A DNA stretch of 64,000 bases from Iris pallida (Eukaryota > Streptophyta > Magnoliopsida > Asparagales > Iridaceae). The notes under the pieces were generated by a model that had not been told where the DNA came from, made no database searches, and saw nothing but the letters and a program-made list of their open reading frames with translations. The stretch covers positions 16,309,620-16,373,619 of the forward strand of contig JANAVB010002199.1 in NCBI GenBank assembly GCA_029216955.1, written 5' to 3'. This document shows, piece after piece, positions 60,112 to 64,000 of this stretch (positions are counted from its first letter, which is position 1; each line of letters opens with the position of its first letter). Position numbers and translations under genes: made by a program.

Positions 60112-60287
60112 AGGTCCATGTCCAAAACTCTCTCTATGGTTCCCAAGGGCACACACCCATAGTTAGCCCTGGGCTAGGATTTCAAAATGTCGAATTGAAC
60201 CCTCTAAATAAATGACATGTTTGACGAAAAATTCAACACATAACACAAGCCATAAGTTGTATGCGTAATTGTAAACCAAACTAGCGT

Positions 60288-60767
60288 CAAAATCGAATAA
60301 ACCGAGCTTTTAAAAATTCAAAAATGAACCGAAATTAGGTATAACCGTACCGAACCGATAATCGATTTGGTTTGTTCGGTTAGACTATTTTTATTGTTTA
60401 ATGGACCAGACCCAAAGTTAAAATTATAGTTAAATTAAATTAAAAAATATATAATTTTTATACATACATTTGTTGTATTTTAAAGTTGAACCTAAAGTTG
60501 GAGTAGTTATTAAATTACAAAAATTTCTCTTTAAAATTACACATAGAATTGTTATTTTTCAAAATATGCACATTTCAATCATAAAATATGTATAAAACTG
60601 AGAGTGCGTCTTACTCGGTTTTCAATTTTGGATTGAAACCAAAAATCAAAATCGAATAATTTTTTTTTAGTATTTTCAAAACCGAACCTAATTTTTTTTC
60701 AAACCAAACTGAATCTCTTATTCGGTTCTGTTCGATTTTGTCTAAAACTGGATAATGCTCACCCCTA
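60288..60767. mobile_element. hAT-like MITE, copy in second segment
   Basis: Counterpart of 39,139-39,624, with the GCTCACCCCTA terminus at the right end. Present in both segments, so it is older than the duplication. Confidence 0.5.
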
Positions 60768-61615
60768 TTTACATATATTAAGTAAACATATGTATACATA
60801 TACAGACATCCATTAAGTAGCCGCATCTATACATATACGGACCGACTAGACGCAGTACACATTTATTTTATATTATTCATATCAAAGAAAGAAAATCCAA
60901 TATGGTGTTATAAATTTTATTATTTAGATTTATTTTTGTTTCAATGATGGTTCTAGTGATGGGAACTGAGAAGTAGGGACTTATTATGACCTAGATTGTT
61001 ATTTTTGTTGTGTCTATTTGTAACACGATCTTGTCTTTCTTATGTTTTTTTTTTATGATTTATAGCAATTGATTGACCATGCACTTACCTGAAACTAAGG
61101 AATTATTAAAACCCATATTGTTATTTTTGTTGTTTTGTTTGTAGACACTTGAGAAATCTTGCTTTTGGTTTTTGTTGATTTAGAGTAATTGCTTGATCAT
61201 GTACTTACTTGAAAACTAGGAATTATTAGGACCCATATAGTTATATATATTTATCCTTTTGTTTGTAATTACTTTTATGTTTTTGTTAGTTTATAGTAGT
61301 TACTTGATCATGGATTATGGAAAGATATTGAAGAAACACAAGGAATTATTAGGACCCTGTTTGTTATTTCTGTTAATTTTTCTTGTAAACACTTGAAAAA
61401 TCTTGCTTTTTCCCGTTTTTTGTTTTTGTTGATTTTGGGTTATGATGTACTTACTTGAAACTAACGAATTATATTAGGACCCAACTTCTTATTTTTGTTC
61501 TTTTGCTTGTAAATTTTTCTATGTTTTTGTTACTTTATAGTAATTACTTGATCATGGGTGAATAGTGAAGAAACCCAAGGAATTATTACTAGTTTTTGTT
61601 TGCTTGTAGACACTG

Positions 61616-62620
61616 TTGGAAAATTAACCTAAAACATGCAGCCAGAAAAGCCGCAGTGTTAGGATTCGAGACACGTTACACACGTTGTCCTTAGAATAGA
61701 TTTTACCCCTCACGAACAGTGCAGCGGGAAGTGGTGATTTATTTCCGAGATACAACGAATCATAATTATTGAATCACTAGGCAATTAAATGTTACTCCAA
61801 TTAACAAGCAACACAACCAACAGACACATTGAAATTTGTTGGGTTTTTTTGGCGAGGCAACACTCAAGGAAAGGTTTAGACCCACATTGCCTAGAACCCA
61901 AGTGTGTATCTCAATATAATGTTTCGGCTAACTCTCCAAGAGCGCAAGGATAAAGGCTCCATGGAAACAACCATGTTATGTCACTTGCTTAAAGAGAGAA
62001 TTCTGGACTGAATGTTATGCGCATAGCTTTCCATGCGCGTGGCATAATATGTGCATGATAATTTGAATATGAGGCTTTATGTTATGCGCATAGCTTTCCT
62101 TACTCTTCATAAACTTGAACACAGTCATATCCTGCTTACCTCTCATTTTATACCCTGAAAAATATATATGAGAGTTTGATCTTTCCTGTACTTCTTGTCA
62201 TGGCTCATTCCAAACGTAATATTCATTTTTAAGCTAAACTTTCTTTTCTCACATCCTAAAGTAACTATTAATGCTTGTTTGGTTTGTCATAGCATATTTG
62301 GTTTGTGCAACTTTAGGCACTGCTCAGGAGCTAAAGTTTGAGTTACATTTGGTATAATTTTGAGGACACTCAAATTGTTTTGGCTAGAAAATAAAAAGTT
62401 TGAGATTAAATTACTCATATTAACATCTTCCAAACTTTGGCATATCTCAGGATCTTAGTGGTTCTTCAGTTATAAGGGAATTGAAGTTGGCGATTAGTAA
62501 GATGAGATTATCTACTTTACCAAAATATATCTGAAGGCTGGCATAATTCTTCTGGTAAAAGGAATGCAATTATATTTTCTTTTTTTTAGGAAATGGACCT
62601 GAACCCGAAATCAATCCGAA
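61616..62620. other. Non-coding stretch (counterpart of 40,466-41,520)
   Basis: No gene recognised. It differs from the first copy by several short indels around 61,700-61,950. Confidence 0.35.
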
Positions 62621-62626
62621 GGAAAC

Positions 62627-62990
62627 TATTATTTTATTTTATTTTATTTTACTTAGGACTATAATAATTATTTATTAGTTAAGAGAGAAAGATTACACCG
62701 AAATAGATGGCAAGCGGGCAACAAGCTGCGCCGCCAACCCTTTTTGGATGGCAAAACCAATTCTCTTAAACATTACATCTATAGACTTAGGAGACATGAC
62801 ATTACTGTGCATAACTTTTTGGACACTCTTAAGAAGCTCCACAGCATCTGGTGCTAGAAAACCAAACGTGTCAAATGCGAACGAGATGAAAAGTTATGTA
62901 TGTATTGATATATCCTCAATTTATATGGTACGATTCTCTTGGCCAGGTCTACAACTCTAGCAAAGGATTTCAAATACACACATGTGATGT
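62627..62990 (-). pseudogene. LINE 3' end fragment (RTE-like), copy 2
   Basis: Same decayed reading as 41,525-41,900, with stop at 62,693-62,695 and a shorter (AAAAT)n tail (62,633-62,650). The shared disabling changes show that the fragment was already dead before duplication. Confidence 0.5.
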
Positions 62991-63220
62991 AACTTGGCAA
63001 ATACCGTTTCTAGGATTATAGTTTCTTCCAACTACTATAAAATTATATACCTTACGTTGGATGAAACACTGTGACACAGAAATAGGACACAGATATGACC
63101 AACCACTACCGATATTGATTGATACCGGGTGATACTGAAGTTGGGGTCTATTTGCCGGCCAATTCAGCAAATAAAAATTGAATAAAAAGAAAGAAGTATG
63201 GAAATATAGTGGCAACACAA

Positions 63221-63346
63221 TAGTTCACATAATGATTCAGTTGTTTCGTTTCGAAGATTGACAATGTTATAGTGTGTCGATAAGATATCCTATCGACTCG
63301 ACACACACTAACCATTACCATTTGCATAGAAGTTGTATGTTTACAA
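63221..63346. other. 126-bp segment absent from the other copy
   Basis: Present here between two ACAA tetranucleotides and missing at the matching point near 42,124. It contains a 10-bp inverted repeat, AGTGTGTCGA with its near-complement TCGACACACA (63,271-63,308). Microhomology suggests a deletion in copy 1; the palindrome would also fit a small insertion in copy 2. Confidence 0.7.
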
Positions 63347-64000
63347 ATTCATAAAATTGATTCATATTAATATCATTCCACTCAAAACTATTTATCGACG
63401 TTGTACTATGTTTAGATCCATATTAATATTATTCCTTCCAAATTATTTATTGTGATTGTACCGTGTCTGAAGACAAATAAATAATAGTATCTCTTGTGAG
63501 TGGACGATTCAATAATGTTGAATATTATTGATGGAGCCTCTTCCTAATGGGCCAGGAACTGGTGGAGATCGAACACAATTTGACATAATTCTGAAGTAAA
63601 TTGCAATGGAATTGAATAGAAACACAGAATTGGGGAAGAAACTAGGGTTTGCATTATTCAAATGGCTAAGGACAGGAAACACATTACAAGAACTGGAAAA
63701 ACTAAAAAGAAGTAGCAGAATGGCAATACATTTCTTGATCCTTTCCCTCTCTACATGTTTCTATTTATAGAATTGGATATCAGCTCTGATACGGGCTGAT
63801 ACTGCTAGATTCATTGCTGACTGTTCATCCCAGTTGGCATGTATGCTGAGCTGACTTGAGTTATGATTAGTACCCATGCTGATCTGGCAATGCTGAACTG
63901 GCATCATGGTTTGCTGATATGCTGATACTAACTCCCATAGTTAACTGCCATTAATTGTCTATATGGATGCATTTTGAGATAGACCCCCTGGATGGATCCC

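Larger units (their letters stand above)
60112..64000. repeat. Segmental duplication, copy 2 (runs past window end)
   Basis: Matches 38,966-42,854 in order. The left edge coincides with the end of the copia 2 LTR. It contains a partial fifth tRNA-unit (60,112-61,615) without the tRNA gene, the MITE, the LINE tail and the TGATACTGAAGTTGGGG region. Confidence 0.9.

Overview
The window is nuclear DNA of a flowering plant. The evidence is plant LTR retrotransposons (Ty1/copia and Ty3/gypsy) in nested insertions, hAT- and Mutator-like MITEs, four identical initiator-Met tRNA genes, and three spliced host genes. I cannot name the species. Gene density is low; most of the sequence is repeats.

Layout. 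1-259: edge of an LTR (called family X here). 2038-9333: the 5' end of a MED12 (Mediator kinase-module) gene on the minus strand. A 3.6-kb piece of it occurs twice, exactly on either side of a 13-N gap, which looks like two unmerged overlapping contigs. 9334-10015: MED12 5' UTR exons. 10.9-11.1 kb: a tRNA-derived SINE-like element between TA microsatellites. 11.9-18.1 kb and 36.0-40.5 kb: four diverged copies of a roughly 2-kb unit, each with a tRNA-iMet(CAU) gene on the minus strand. A fifth copy at 60.1-61.6 kb lacks the tRNA part. Two hAT-type MITEs sit in the first two units, and the other units preserve the empty sites.

18,623-34,614 is a copia element with about 120-bp LTRs, an iMet primer-binding site and a CTAAT target duplication. 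It was split by a family X solo LTR (TSD GACAG), itself split by a family Y solo LTR (TSD CCCCG), and by a second family Y LTR (TSD CAAAA) just before the catalytic Glu of integrase. Removing the copia element and one TSD restores an open exon of an unidentified minus-strand host gene. Four exons of it, at 35.8, 35.3, 34.7/18.6 and 18.4 kb, join in one frame with GT-AG borders.

38,966-42,854 is a segment repeated at 60,112-64,000; both copies carry a decayed RTE-like LINE tail. 44,260-46,294 holds a two-exon minus-strand gene for a 238-residue multi-pass membrane protein (DUF7733-like), with two G-boxes upstream. 47,425-60,111 is a second retrotransposon cluster: the 3' part of a minus-strand copia element, a family X LTR fragment, a gypsy LTR with gag and the start of protease, and then, fused within the protease, a 5'-truncated copia element of the same family as the first.

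No CRISPR array, operon or gene-cluster system is present. The most informative features are the probable false duplication in MED12, the host exon broken by a datable nest of retroelements, and the tRNA-iMet array.
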